Below are positions 9,901 through 21,334 of a stretch of 64,000 nt of DNA, piece by piece; positions within the stretch are counted from its first letter, which is position 1, and each line of letters starts with the position of its first letter. The position numbers and the translations under genes were made by a program. The notes under the pieces are model-generated. The model was not told the DNA's origin, did not search any database, and saw nothing but the letters and a program-made list of their open reading frames with translations. The stretch comes from Sthenelais limicola (taxonomy: Eukaryota > Annelida > Polychaeta > Phyllodocida > Sigalionidae), in the NCBI GenBank assembly GCA_942159475.1, contig OW804094.1, forward strand, positions 15,125,708 through 15,189,707, given 5' to 3'.

Positions 9901-12574
9901 ACGCCTTGTGGAAAACAAACTGAACTAGTAACATCAACAACAAAAATATGGCCATATTACTTCCAGTTGGTCAAAGTTACACATTATAAGGAGTTATCTA
10001 ATATGTGGAGATGAGAACTGTTGATATTGATAATAATAGGATAGGATAGGATAAAATTTAATGAAGTTATCCTATAATTATTAGAGTTAAAAGATTGTTA
10101 AAAACTTGAACTGATATGCATGTAATTAACTTTTTAAAATGTATGTTTTCGTCTGCGAATGAAAAGTATCACATCCTGTGAAATTTTGTCGAATAAATTA
10201 TTTTTAACAAAATGCATCATCACTGTTTGAAGTATAAAGCAACGCACGACCTGATTAGTCAATGTGCTGTGTGCCGTTTCGTTACGTTACAAAAAACACA
10301 ACAATATTTTTACATCGAACCTCGATAGTTTAATAAATATACACGAGAGAGATAAATAAAATCTATGAAACTTGTCAAAAGCATAACATCTAAGCGACAT
10401 TACAATTTGTGTAAAAAAAAAAGTGTTGATTCTACCCTTACCTCCTTCTCTGGAGCCGTAAACTCATAAATGCATTTGACATCGCCAAATGTGAGCAAAT
10501 CCCCATTTTTCAACTCGTAACGTATTTCAGGAGTCAAGTAAGCCTATACAAATAAGAGTAATTAGTCACTGTGACACAGTACATTTGTTAAATTATTGTG
10601 ATAATAACATGATAGCTTTATTGTTTACATGATTAAAAATAAAATCCACAGTTACGTCAATATTAGGGCGAGTTGAAAATGGTTTCCACAGGTAAATTAG
10701 TTTCCAGCGAAGGAATATTGAGGAAAGATGGCAGAAGATTAACGAGGGGAACGGTGTGTCTAATAAAAATTGGTTTACCTTTCCCCTGCGAGACTTATTC
10801 CGACTGCCTTTGTCATAAAGAACGTGTAGTCCTGACTTCACTTCAATACATGCATGTTCTTTGGAGAGAGCCTGCCAAAATATAAGGTGTCATTAATGAT
10901 GCCTTCAGGAGACTGACAGTATGGAACGTGGTATCACCTAGACTATTAATTTAATATAATATAATCATACAGAATAGTTCATATAACGAAATTAAAATGA
11001 TATTATTTTAAAACCCATATAATCAGCTAGAAGTTTGGTCAGTAAACCTAGGTCAAATTCATTCATGTTTTGGCTCCCATCTGAGATGTACCTAATGAGT
11101 TGGTACATATGTAGACTATTAGCAGAGAAGCCATAATATTTTTTTTTATTTTGATCCGCCCGTGCTTACATGTTCAAATTCGACTCGAATTTACTCTTCT
11201 GAATCAATAAAAAAAAAGTCATGTGTAGCACTCACCTTTACGTCCAGGTGTATATCACAACTTTCCTGCCGCCCAATGACATTAGAACCTTTAAATATAA
11301 TTTGTGATTAGAAATTATCAAGTAGTCATAGGCCAAACTGATTATTTATAACACAGGAATCCCCTGAAGAAGGGTAACACGTTGGGAAAAATAAAACCAC
11401 AATAAATCCAAATACCAGAAGTCTTCTTCCTCCATATACCCAAAATGGTGGATGTAGTGCGAATCCCCATCCATGATTATTTATAAACTCTGTCTAATTA
11501 TTTTCTTTCATGTAATGATATATAATAATATATGGATGGATTTGGCACTACTAACTGTATTTAGAAAACCTTTGTTGACTGGTGTGGCTTTTGTTGAAGA
11601 ACAATCAATTTGTGGATTTGGAATTTCTTGTTTTTATTGATTAACCCTAATATATATTATATATAGAGATCGACATCTAATTACATCAACACGATACCGA
11701 ATACATTTCCATCCACAATTCGTTAAATATACTTCCTTATCCTAACCGTTCTCAATTCTAAGAAAAGGCGAAAGTGGTGAAAATAACAAAGACTTCGTCA
11801 GGGATAATACAGTGAACCGATGCGCTACTATTTATATGAAGAATGTGTATAAAATGTGTAGTTCCATTACACATAATGTGTAATGGACGACACATAATGT
11901 GTCGTTAATGTGTAGGCGAAAGTTCTAAGCGAAAATAACAAATATATACAAACCTTCATAAACGGAATAAGATGCCTTGGAGTATCCTTTCTGAGGCAGA
12001 ATATTCAACTGGGCACACTGTGATATAAACGTAGTAAAAATAAAAGAAAGTTTACTATCATGATTAAATGAACTCGACCGATTTCGACTGGAGGATATAA
12101 AGACAAACGCGAATTTCTCCGCCACATCTGAAATAGGTTTTCTGAATGGCTTTCAGTCACGAAATACAAAATCTGGAGTAGGAACCAGGATTGGGAATAA
12201 ATTTGTCTATGCCTGATTTAGTTTGTTTATTCACAAAGTGACATACTTTCGGCACTATGCTCAGTTGAAGTTGACGGTATATTGATAATTCACATCAAGA
12301 TAAATAAAATTAGATGTTCCAACAAATGAGGATCAGCCAGGGGACTAATAATCTGATATATTAATCCAGAAATTTAGAGATAGCAAAACAGATTTAATAA
12401 ACAGGTGCATGTGTTTAAAATGTCACCATTCACCTATGAATCTATTCTTTTTCTCAGGGCCAACATCTAGTAACTTACAGGTTTCTTCTCCTTTGGAGAT
12501 GACTCATCGTCAGTTTCATCATCTTCATAGTCTGACAAAGGAATTGCTTGGGTAGCTAAAATATCATCGGCCAT
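1..12574 (-). CDS. MDC1: MDC1 homologue (FHA, TQ-repeat DNA-damage mediator), 3' end off the window
   Basis: Sixteen coding exons join in one frame with GT-AG borders: 12479-12574, 11954-12017, 11236-11288, 10779-10871, 10442-10543, 9308-9457, 8621-8693, 7499-7726, 6738-6811, 6315-6434, 4836-6009, 4242-4372, 3889-3943, 2092-3062, 1820-1922 and 1-1500 (still open at the edge). Residues about 34-130 form an FHA domain with the phosphothreonine-binding residues GR (R60), SKEH (S74) and SRN (N96). The start MADDILATQAI parallels the human MDC1 start, which has TQAI just before the FHA. After it come acidic TQ-rich exons, six TQXF motifs and AT-hook-like repeats. In vertebrates MDC1 binds gamma-H2AX through C-terminal BRCTs and recruits ATM, NBS1 and RNF8; the BRCTs should lie left of position 1 and are not seen. 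Another FHA/SCD protein is the main alternative, but FHA plus TQXF order favours MDC1. Confidence 0.86.
2380..2900 (-). repeat. Degenerate coding repeat with PxTVxY plus SUMO-interaction-like motifs in MDC1 exon 14
   Basis: Six copies of a PETVAY / PRTVPY-type motif recur, most followed by a hydrophobic run and then acids: TMIVEDSEEE, PLLVEETQEEE, PLIADNDLEEEE, SLLIVESEDEE and SLLIVDSEDED. The last two lie in a longer exact duplication that also includes MLTGRTSTEGP. Hydrophobic stretch followed by Ser/acidic run is the usual form of a SUMO-interaction motif; that reading is inference. Confidence 0.75.
3413..3525. mobile_element. Hairpin MITE-like element in MDC1 intron
   Basis: Inverted repeat of about 35 bp per arm: AAGGGCCTAGTCCACCAAGC at the left and its near-complement ending GGACCAGGCCCTTTT at the right, with about 45 bp between. 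It lies between the exons at 2092-3062 and 3889-3943 and has no coding content. Confidence 0.7.
5040..5330 (-). repeat. 39-bp coding tandem repeat (DATQMIDKDLGM units) in MDC1 exon 11
   Basis: Seven almost identical 39-bp units, each encoding 13 residues of the form DATQMIDKDLGM plus one variable residue (L, A or S), covering residues about 578-675 of the predicted protein. Each unit carries one TQ, the minimal ATM/ATR target. Looser DATQ units flank the array on both sides within the same exon, so the array is a recent expansion of an older motif. The plus-strand open frames over this stretch are only shadows of the repeat. Confidence 0.95.
7378..7490. repeat. Purine-rich GGA/GGAA microsatellite with a G run
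   Basis: Nearly pure purine tract on the plus strand: GGAGG units, then about 18 G, then GGAAA units. It lies only 9 bp beyond the splice donor of the MDC1 exon at 7499-7726. Apparent proline/serine-rich open frames over it are an artefact. Confidence 0.9.
7786..8034 (-). mobile_element. MITE family GGGTCAG, copy 1 (inverted)
   Basis: About 249 bp with termini GTGGGTCAGATTTCCAGAAA and its complement ending TTGACCCACATG. The interior matches, in reverse, the elements at 20454-20700 and 26214-26459. It starts 60 bp upstream of the acceptor of the MDC1 exon 7499-7726. Confidence 0.85.
9476..9824. mobile_element. MITE family AATAGGGGA, copy 1
   Basis: 349-bp non-coding element with inverted termini AATAGGGGAGTTGCATA and, at the right, TATGCAAATCCCTTATT. 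It aligns over its whole length with 52629-52975. Its left terminus lies 18 bp upstream of the acceptor of the MDC1 exon 9308-9457 and so probably contributes the branch point of that intron. Confidence 0.88.
11863..11905. repeat. Two adjacent perfect palindromes
   Basis: A 25-bp palindrome with arms TCCATTACACAT and ATGTGTAATGGA (one central base) is followed directly by a 19-bp palindrome ACGACACATAATGTGTCGT. Both share the ACACATAATGTGT core. They lie in the MDC1 intron between exons 11236-11288 and 11954-12017. Confidence 0.8.
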
Positions 12575-12905
12575 TTTTAATAGATATTCCACTGAACGTA
12601 CACTTCTGAAAAAACAAAATGTCAAGGTGGAACACAATTTAAGTAATTTAACGAAGCGAAGATGGATGACCAGTTCTCATTACATATATATTAAACAAAA
12701 TATGTGTTAAAACTTTCCAATAGTCTGAAATACTCTCTGTTCTAAAATTGTTTATATAAAACAACCCATGTCCGTCGACTCAAAGTACCACATCCCACCC
12801 CTGGTTTAGGCAAGTTGTGATTAATATTATAGCAAGAACAGCATAGCATCACGTATGAGGGGGGGGGGGGGGGGGGGGGCTATATTCTCCGAGTATGGCT
12901 GAAAA

Positions 12906-13372
12906 CAACGGGGTCTGGAGAACTCAGGACCATTCTGGGCTCGGACCATCATATACTCGGACCGTTGTATGCTCGGACTGGGTAAGGTCAGACCAGTGGG
13001 TTAGTGGACTTGGACCAGGCATAGCTTTAGGCGGAACATTATTATAATAGGTATATAGTCAAAGTAATTCTTTTATTAGTCAGTTTTACTTCGGACACTC
13101 CACTACGAGCTTTACTGACTTAGCAGAGTGCGAAATTAACTTTTTTCTCCACCCGCCACACATAAATTTACCTGCCCACAAAATTTACCCGCGGGTGCTA
13201 ATTTCGCACTCTGCTTAGCACAACCAATTTTAGGATAAGGTTTAGTTTTTGTATGGCATGGTTTGGTCCGAGTCCACCAACCCAGTGGTCTGAGTCCACT
13301 AACCCAGTGGTCCGAGTCCACTAACCCCCCCTGGTCCGACATCAGAGTGGTCCGACTTCTCTAGGAAGCAAA
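12906..13372. repeat. Interspersed repeat block, copy A (with nested insertion)
   Basis: Starts GGGGTCTGGAGAACTCAGGA and ends TTCTCTAGGAAGCAAA, as does copy B at 13637-14004. It contains internal inverted runs of the type ACCAGTGGGTTAGTGGACT and AGTCCACTAACCCAGTGGT. A 92-bp insertion at 13123-13214 is absent from copy B. Confidence 0.85.
13123..13214. mobile_element. 92-bp Harbinger-type MITE nested in copy A, with empty site in copy B
   Basis: Perfect 16-bp terminal inverted repeats GCAGAGTGCGAAATTA, flanked by a TTA duplication (13120-13122 and 13215-13217). Copy B shows the unfilled site GACTTAGGACAACC. A 3-bp TTA target duplication is typical of PIF/Harbinger elements. Confidence 0.85.
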
Positions 13373-13636
13373 ACAATGAGGCCGTAAGCCAAGTCGTTTT
13401 TCTGCCACACAAGGAGAATATAAGCCACTGAAGACACGATAGTGCTATTCTTGCTTTTATTCCAGGATTCTTACCTTAAAACAACTTTATTTGCATTACT
13501 TTTATCAAACTGTGTTGTCCACATAGTCTCCAGCAGTTGTGACGTCACTGTACAATACACAGAGTTTATATTGTACACCTTGTGAGCAGCAAGTATATCA
13601 ATTTTATATTGTACGCTCACGGCCAAATCATGGAAT

Positions 13637-14004
13637 AAAACGGGGTCTGGAGAACTCAAGACAGTTCTGGGCTTGGACCGTCGTATACTCGGACCGTTGT
13701 ATGGTCGGACCAGTGGGTTAGTGGACTCAAGACCACTGGGTTAGTGGACTCGGACTGGGCATAGCTTTAGGCGGAACACTAATTAGGATAGGTATATAGT
13801 CAAAGTAATTTGTTATTAGTCAGTTTTACTACGGGCACTCCACTTCTACATTTACTGACTTAGGACAACCAATTTTAGGGTTAGTTTCCATATGGTATAG
13901 TTTGGTCCACCAACCCGGTGGTCTGAGACCACTAACCCCTTGGTCCGACTCCACTAACCCGCCTGGTCTGACATCAGAGTGGTCTGTCTTCTCTAGGAAG
14001 CAAA
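13637..14004. repeat. Interspersed repeat block, copy B
   Basis: Second, direct copy of 12906-13372 about 735 bp away, without the 92-bp insertion. It keeps the repeated GGTCCGAC / CACTAACCC inverted runs. Confidence 0.85.
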
Positions 14005-14700
14005 TAAACACACATATCCTTATTTACCAGAGCAGATATAATGTGTAATTGTAAGTAGTCCCTCTGGCTCTGCCTCTTCAGTGGTTTGAATAACATTTAT
14101 ACTAAATGAGTAAATCATAGTAAATGTACTTACTAGGCCCCCGACTAGGCCTAAGCCCTAGCTTCAAGCTCCAAGCGGTCTTGTTGCCCAGCTTCCTCAG
14201 GAAGTATGCAACAGAGATAGGTACGACACCCAGTGTAGTATAGAATGCCAGAGACTGAGTCAGGGAAAAGTGTTAGCCAAGAAAGCTGACTTTACTGTTG
14301 CAGTGTTGGGCTTGGACAACACGCGGATAGATGGAATCCTGCATCAATGATTGCTCAACTCATAACATTCCCTGGGAACACATCTGAACAAAAAAAACAA
14401 TAATAACTGATAACAGGCCGACCGTTTGGTGAAAATCCGTGCGGCCACAGTCGCGTTCATCAGGCTGAGGCTGAAGCTGAATCGAATGAAATGAATGACC
14501 CCTTCCCTTGCCTGTGTCTGTGACTCTTACTCTAGCCTAGGCAGTAGGCTGTAGCCTACTGGCTGTCCCAAAACACAATAAAAAATATCGCCTCTTTTGC
14601 AATATGCAAGCACTATTGTATACCCACACATCGAGAATGGTTCTTTAAGCTAAGTTCTATCACACGTTTAGAAGATGTAAGTTTATACATCAATCGTTAC

Positions 14701-15085
14701 CTGATGTTTTGTTTGAGGACCGGGCTGTTTACATTTTGAGATGTGCCGCCATTGCTCGTCCTTTCGCGCACTTCACTGCGCATGCGTAGACTACCTAATA
14801 AATTACTAAAGTACAGAATTGCAAGGGACAAGCGAAACGACTAGCACAGTAAGGATATGTCAATAAATTCATATGTTTCATGGGAACAAATTGAATACTT
14901 ATTTATTTCTCAAGAAAAATATTGTGAATTGTTTAGCTACCCCAATTTAGTTAAAATTTCTGCTACGTTTTCTTTCCGGATCCTCTACCCGTCCATCCAT
15001 AATTTCAATCACTCCTCCTCAGGACTCCGTGCCGGCTACTTGTACTCCGTAATTCCGAACGTTGAAGTTCATTTCCTTTTACATA
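14701..15085. promoter_or_regulatory. Probable divergent promoter shared by MDC1 (minus) and FKBP1A (plus)
   Basis: Start codons of the two head-to-head genes are 2.5 kb apart, and the apparent MDC1 first donor at 14700 places its 5' UTR exon here. The block contains GCCGCCATTG (YY1-like) and TGCGCATGCGT at about 14777-14787, an NRF1-type palindrome, in an otherwise AT-rich setting. Such motifs are common in TATA-less animal housekeeping promoters. No TATA box is evident. Confidence 0.55.
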
Positions 15086-18000
15086 ATGGGGATCGACAAG
15101 CAAATTATCAACCCCGGCAATGGTAAGGACTAGTTCTCACACCTTTTTCTGCCTGAAATATATTTTGTTTTTATTTTTGAAGCACTCTTAATTTTGACAT
15201 ATCTGACAGTACACGCTTCCTCCTCCTGTCCCGGACCCCTGGCCCAAGCCACGCTGCCGCCCGAGTTTACAACCCAAGTGGGAGGCTTTTTGTTAGTGCC
15301 CTGATTCAAGAAAGCTTTACCGTTGCTGTAAGCAAAACTCCCTAGCGTTAACGTGCCATTAATTTCCTTAGAATCATGGTGTCTTACGAGTGAGTTCCCT
15401 GTCCATGACTCTTGAGTATTCGGTAGGAAGTACCGTATCAGGTATGCATAGCCATAGGCATAGTCACATTTGCTGTTGTGTGTAGCTAAATCATGTAGCC
15501 TATAGTATGTATGACTTTGATACAAGTCCTCGTTTCGACTTACAAGTGACAGTTACGTGAGGCGCAGGCCCTCACGCCATGCAATAAATAGGCCTACCAA
15601 GTGTGAGTGAGTCATATACATAGTCCAGGACGACTCCAGTCCTGGCAGTGCGAGTAATACCTATGGTCAAACGCATCCAGTCTCTTATTTCTTAGTTTTA
15701 GACTTGACTACTTTAGTCTTTACTACTTTAGAGACTCGTTGTATTATTGATTATTGGCATTTTTATTGCTTGTCAACTTTTAATTCATATTATTTATTTT
15801 TTTCACGGTACTTTGTCCAGATTTTTGCTCTCATCTTACTATTTTAATTTACCTTCCTGGTTCCACCCAATCCTTGTAAGTTTACCATGCCCCGAGTCAT
15901 GACATGAATGCTCTAGCACTGCAGATTGTATTCATAAATTAATACATATACGGTACCGGTAGGCCTATACATTTGTTGCCGCAGTGCAAATTTAGCATGA
16001 TTGTTTTATATGCTATTCACTTTGTAAGGGGGAAAGCTGTACTGTAGTGAAGTGAGAGAACGATGTGCTTTCAAGTTACTCCGATTTTATTACCGTTTAC
16101 TTGATAGTATTGTCAGATGCTGAATATGTATACATGTACTATTAAACGTCTATTTAAATTAAGTGTAGGAACCAATATAAAACATCAATATAAACAATTA
16201 GGCGACGCTTGAGAAATATCCATGGGGAGTGCAGTGTTTTTTCAATGGAATTATTTAAATATATCGTTGGCCTTTAACGAAATAAAATTTACGTACGTAG
16301 CACGAAACGGGGAGTTTCAGTAGCTGAGGCCTAAATATGTTGTTTTGTATTTGCAGGCGCCTACCCCCAACCGGGACAGACCGTGATAGTACATTACACA
16401 GGTAACTAGTGAAACTTGTTCATCAAACTGCGTCTGCGTCTATTTATTCTATGGCTACTACACCCTTTTCTACTGTAAATGTTAAAATAGGTGTTCCTAC
16501 GTTGGATCTGACTCATCTCAATCAATGATTTACGGAATTGGCACCAGTTCATAATCAATATAGCGGGAATACAATTGTTCAAGTCTTAATATACTGAGAT
16601 ACCATTTGAATGTCAATGAAATAACTTCTGTAATATAGTTAATACTTATCATATGTTTTGGATGATCAAGCTTGAACTCATTGGATTTTCTATCTGAATT
16701 TGAAACCCCAAGGGACCCTAGTGCCAGACTACTTCAAAATAAATCCCTGCTATATCCGCGTTTTATTAATTTTGCTTCAATATATAAAGACATAATAACA
16801 GATTAAACTTCAATTTCCAGGTAAGTCTCTGTTAGATATAAAACCGTGTGGTTCTGTTTTAAAGAACATTTAAAAGGCAGGTGAACAATCGCAAACTGAG
16901 CGATCATAAAGGAATATTTTTAACGCCATTTATCATCGCTTTATTTCGCACCTTTCATCGTAGAATAATATAATGTGATTAAGTACTACTACTCCACTGC
17001 CCATAACTAGTGGGGTTATGATGTTGAGTAAGTGGTGAAGACTGGTGCACAAGAAAAAGGTTTGGGTTTGACCCAGTGGATGGGTCCTCTGCGATCTTTG
17101 TCTTATCATTTGTTAGACTTCAGTTTTCAATTCATTTGGTATAAAATATGCATAGTCAATTCTCACAAAATGGGGCTAATAGGCGATTTCAAAAGTTTTT
17201 TTCAATCGTCTCCAAATTCCGGAAACTTTTATGATATTGTTGAACAATATTGTGCATATTTTTTCAAAATATATTTCTTTTGACATAGGCACCCTGTGAT
17301 TTTAGCCATTTCGGGGACAAAAAATGGCAATACAAATAATTTCCCCCCAAACTTTTAGGAAATGGTTGGATTCGTATTATGAAGTCGAAAAAACTGGCTA
17401 CACTTTAATAATTCAAATAGGTTCATCCACTCATACTAGACAGTCGGCATCAATCCGCATTTTGTTTACAAAAGTGTAGCTTGTTATTGATCTTTTCGAA
17501 CGATGCCACATAAATTGGTTTTTTGCCACAGTACCACTCACTTAGAAGATTTGTCTTTTTCGCACTTTCTTTCCTGTAAAACCCTGCGATCGTTAGTCTC
17601 TTTTGACCTCAATATTATCAATGAACAACTCAGCAGGTGCAAGTACTGGATACATGTATATCTATTTTTTAAAAAAACAAAACGGCACTTACATTATGAT
17701 TATATTTATCGCTACCCTAACACTACCAGCCCCTATCATGTGACCCGTTGCCCGTTCACACACTTGCCCCGCGCTTAGTGTCAGTCACGCTTGTTGACAA
17801 TGACGTCATAACACAGACTGGGGAAGCCTGTCTCCGATCAGAAAAACATTGAAGCACTGCCACTCCTCATGGGCCTAATGAAGGAAGAAACTCCGGGATT
17901 GTAATTTATTCCATTTAAAAGCTAACTAAATATAGAATCAAATCCTAAAATCTAAATGTCTGCAGGCGTCTTATGGTGTTCCATAAGGTCGCCTGAAGAC

Positions 18001-21000
18001 CTCGTCAAGCAAAACAAAACAATAATTTTAAAAGCTTTGATTATCCCCATCGATATAACAAATACAGGGAGATGAACACTTAATCTTACTAAACTAACCA
18101 TGCAAATTCATTATCCTTGTGCGAGGATACTTTCTGGACTTATGTAACACGCTAATGCTTCCAGTTTTTGTAAACACTGTGCCTACACGAGGTAAAGTGG
18201 GATTCCGATGTTTCGCTAGGTTTAACACATTTTTCATTCATATGGGTTGCTTATTGCTTCATATGGGTTGCTTATTGCTTCAGTATCCGACCGCTTATTG
18301 CTTCAGTATCCGACCGCGGGTGCTACGCACCCTTGGTCGGATACCTCCGCCGCGGGACGATACGGCTTCCCGCTATGTTCCGCGGATTTTTTTGTATTTA
18401 TTTCGCCGTTTCTTATTAAAGTGTACTCGGGCATGATAAATGTATTGGTAAAATTAAGTTATATTCGTCTTGGTTGACATCGACGACTTTGTTGACATCA
18501 TGACGCCCGTCACGACTCCCGTCATGACGCATTTGCGTATTTCTACGCGCCGTTTTTTCCGACCGGCGTGGGTCGAACTACATTTTAGAACGCAAAATTA
18601 TTTAATCCTGTACTGTCATGTACATTTATTTTACTAACTGCTATGCAGTAAATTACTGTAATAAATATATTCATTTATTTTCTTAAATGTTACAACTCAT
18701 TTATAGGCGCTGACACTATTATTGTTGGAGAACTATATTCATTCCGTATCGGGCCTCAGGCCTGATACGGCCGTCGTATTGGCCTCAGGCCTGAGTTGCA
18801 GTCTCAGGGCTAAGTCAATGGGCCGTACGTATTGACCACAGCCAAAGGTGAAATAAACTGTAATAACTTTAGCTTAGAGCTATCTGGAAGTAAAGATGCC
18901 CGTAAAGTGTTTGTGTGGTACAAAAACCATTCATTCGCTATAGTATACACTCATCATCACATTGGCTTTACCTCATCACTATCAGATTTGGAAACTTGTT
19001 TTTATCCAAAAAGCACTGTTGGTTACGATAATGAAATCCTTATGATCTAATATTGATTATGACTCCTGGTGATTAATTTTTTCATACATGTCAGAGGTGT
19101 ATAAATACAGAAACACATGTAAACAATGTTCCCCTTGATGAGGTAAAGCTGTTTAAGATGAGGTAAAGCGATTTTCTTGATTTGTGTGGTCACCGTGGTA
19201 AAGGAAGTAGGTAAAGCTTTCAGATCTAACGCCCTCCATTTAAAGGCACACGTTCGCACCCTTAAAATAAAGTACCGCCTTCAGTACAATGGTGCCGCAA
19301 TAGCTTCGTTTATTAAATAAAAACATACCTGCAGTACAGAAATATACCTAGGATCTAATACAACCTTGATAGAAGCATTTGAAACATCCAAAATAGGTTC
19401 GATTCAAGATTCATGACTGCCGCCATTTGGGGGAATATTACCCAGAGTCCTCCTTGATTTTGACGTCATCAAGGCTGAGCCAATCTTGGCTCTATACCGG
19501 CCGATTGAGCTGAGGGCGTGGTTGGGTTAAAGTTTGGATGAGGTTTTCCTCCCTTCAGATCCCTAATAAGCCATTTTCTTTGCTAATAGTGAGTGAAAGA
19601 GGTTATAACTAGACTGGTATGGGTTCATTTGAACTTAGATGGTTTGAAATGAACCCTGTATAGTCCCGAAAGTTTTTTGTTATTGTGAGCGATAATATAG
19701 ACGGTTTTAGAATGTTGTCAGTTCCGGTTTGGGCCAGATTTGTTTACTCCTGACAAAACACCTTCTTTCATAAAATCACGCTTCAAAAAGTGAAATCTGG
19801 CCATGAATAGCATGTAGAGATTCAGATCTAATGAGGACATGCCCATTTCTGCTTTATATCATTGCCAAAGTGCCAGTAGGAGGAAAAGCATGACCACGTT
19901 GCACTCGCTATGCTAGCATAGAGGCAGGATTCCATCATGAGTGACGTCATGAGTCCTCCGAAGATGTCTGCCAACATTAAACATAATCCAAGATTGAAAT
20001 CCCTCCAGGACTCTTATTATTCACCATATTTATATTCGAACCTAGCTGACATTGATTTTACCTCAAGAAGTAGGGATAGGGCTATCATTATACTGAAGGC
20101 GGTGCTTCCTTTTAAACAGTCTTGAGAAGACCTTTTGAGGCCTCACCATTTTTTACTTGGTCGCTCCACTTTACTACAAGGTTTGCTCGCGAGAATACAG
20201 GTAATAAGAAATGGTCGTGTAACCCTAAGCGCTGTTACGTCACTTCTAGTGATGAACATGGGGAGATATGTTTCCGTTACATGGCCTGGTTGAATATTTT
20301 GTCTAGCTAAACCGTGCTTACTTGATCTATCCCAGGAACCTTCCCTGATGGCAAGAAATTCGACTCTTCCCGTGACAGAGGAAAGCATTTCACTTTCACA
20401 ATTGGAAAGGGACAGGTGATCAGAGGTGAGATTAAAAATGGGGTCGTAGTTTACTCGTATATGGGTCAGATTTTCAGAAAATGTACAATTCGCCTTCACC
20501 AATCCTCTCAAATAACCCACATTTAAAACAAAAATGAACTTCAAAATACAGTTCAACCTAACTAAACAGATTGCTAGAATCAATGCAATGCCAAATATAC
20601 TTGAATTTACCTAGTATTGACCAAATTGCAGCCTATTTAACATAATTTACTAAATGTGTACAGCTGCCAATTGTACATTTTCTGAAAATCTTACCCATAT
20701 ATTTTTAGATGTATCATCTTTGCATGGATGTAAATCACTTGACGTTTTATTTTTCGTTTTTTTTTATAACTTTTTGTGGGGGGAAACACTTAAGAAATGA
20801 CTGGTCTTACACAGGGCTAGTTTGTGACATATCCACTTGTTGACCGGATATAATATAATTATTAAACATCTATATTGTATCTCGTCCAATAAATTTTCGA
20901 TTATTGCTGGCTCGTTCCATTCTCTCTGTATATAACCTATTCTCTAAATAATTGAAAGCACTTTACTTATAAATTATGAAACATAGCTACAGATCAAGAT

Positions 21001-21334
21001 TGATCTAGTATGTTTTTACAATTTAGCTAGAATTAAACTTAGGTGAGCCGTACGGTATGAATGTTTACAATTCATTCATAGTCCTAATAATATACACAAG
21101 ATGGGAATAAACTCATTCAAAGAGAAAACCACCTAAATTGAAAAATAGAGGAGTGACTGACTGTACATTGTTTGTGTTTCAGGCTGGGATGATGGAGTGG
21201 CAACAATGCGCGTTGGAGAGAGAGCCATCCTCACCTGCACGTCGGACTACGCCTACGGACCCAATGGCATTGGAGGAGTCATCCCACCCAACGCCACCCT
21301 CGTCTTCGATGTAGAACTCTTCGGAGTACAGTAG
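15086..21334 (+). CDS. FKBP1A: FKBP12-type peptidyl-prolyl cis-trans isomerase
   Basis: Four coding exons 15086-15122, 16357-16401, 20336-20425 and 21183-21334 splice in frame with GT-AG introns, all phase 1, to 107 residues; human FKBP12 has 108. The protein starts [13 protein letters not shown] and contains [29 protein letters not shown] and the end [11 protein letters not shown], which cover the hydrophobic FK506/rapamycin and proline pocket (Tyr, Phe, Asp, Val-Ile, Trp, Tyr, Phe). It is cytosolic by family, with no signal peptide, and in animals binds ryanodine/IP3 receptors and TGF-beta type I receptors. The loop after DYAYG reads [10 protein letters not shown], so the human His87 position is changed, as in other invertebrate members. 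Very secure. Confidence 0.96.
18236..18317. repeat. Short tandem repeat, units of about 22 bp
   Basis: Two units TTCATATGGGTTGCTTATTGC followed by two units of the TTCAGTATCCGACCGCTTATTGC type, then a hairpin GGGTGCTACGCACCC. It lies in FKBP1A intron 2. Confidence 0.75.
20454..20700 (+). mobile_element. MITE family GGGTCAG, copy 2
   Basis: 247 bp with ends ATATGGGTCAGATTTTCAG and CTGAAAATCTTACCCATAT. It begins about 28 bp after the donor of FKBP1A exon 3. Same orientation as the copy at 26214. Confidence 0.88.

Larger units (their letters stand above)
12575..14700 (-). other. MDC1 5' UTR and first intron
   Basis: The start-codon exon probably begins at about 12604, where a TTTTTTCAG acceptor is read on the minus strand. 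The matching donor is probably at 14700 (CATCAG followed by GTAACG), giving a 2.1-kb intron in the 5' UTR. It holds a G run at about 12858-12880 and the duplicated repeat block listed separately. No coding frame is supported. Confidence 0.5.

Noticed and set aside
14401..14480. tRNA-like hairpins near the promoter
   Set aside because: No A-box/B-box pair and no cloverleaf could be drawn.
15130..15525. 131-codon minus frame
   Set aside because: No domain, no splice context, lies in FKBP1A intron 1; composition looks random.
20143..20583. 146-codon minus frame over FKBP1A exon 3
   Set aside because: Antisense to a certain exon and running into a MITE.
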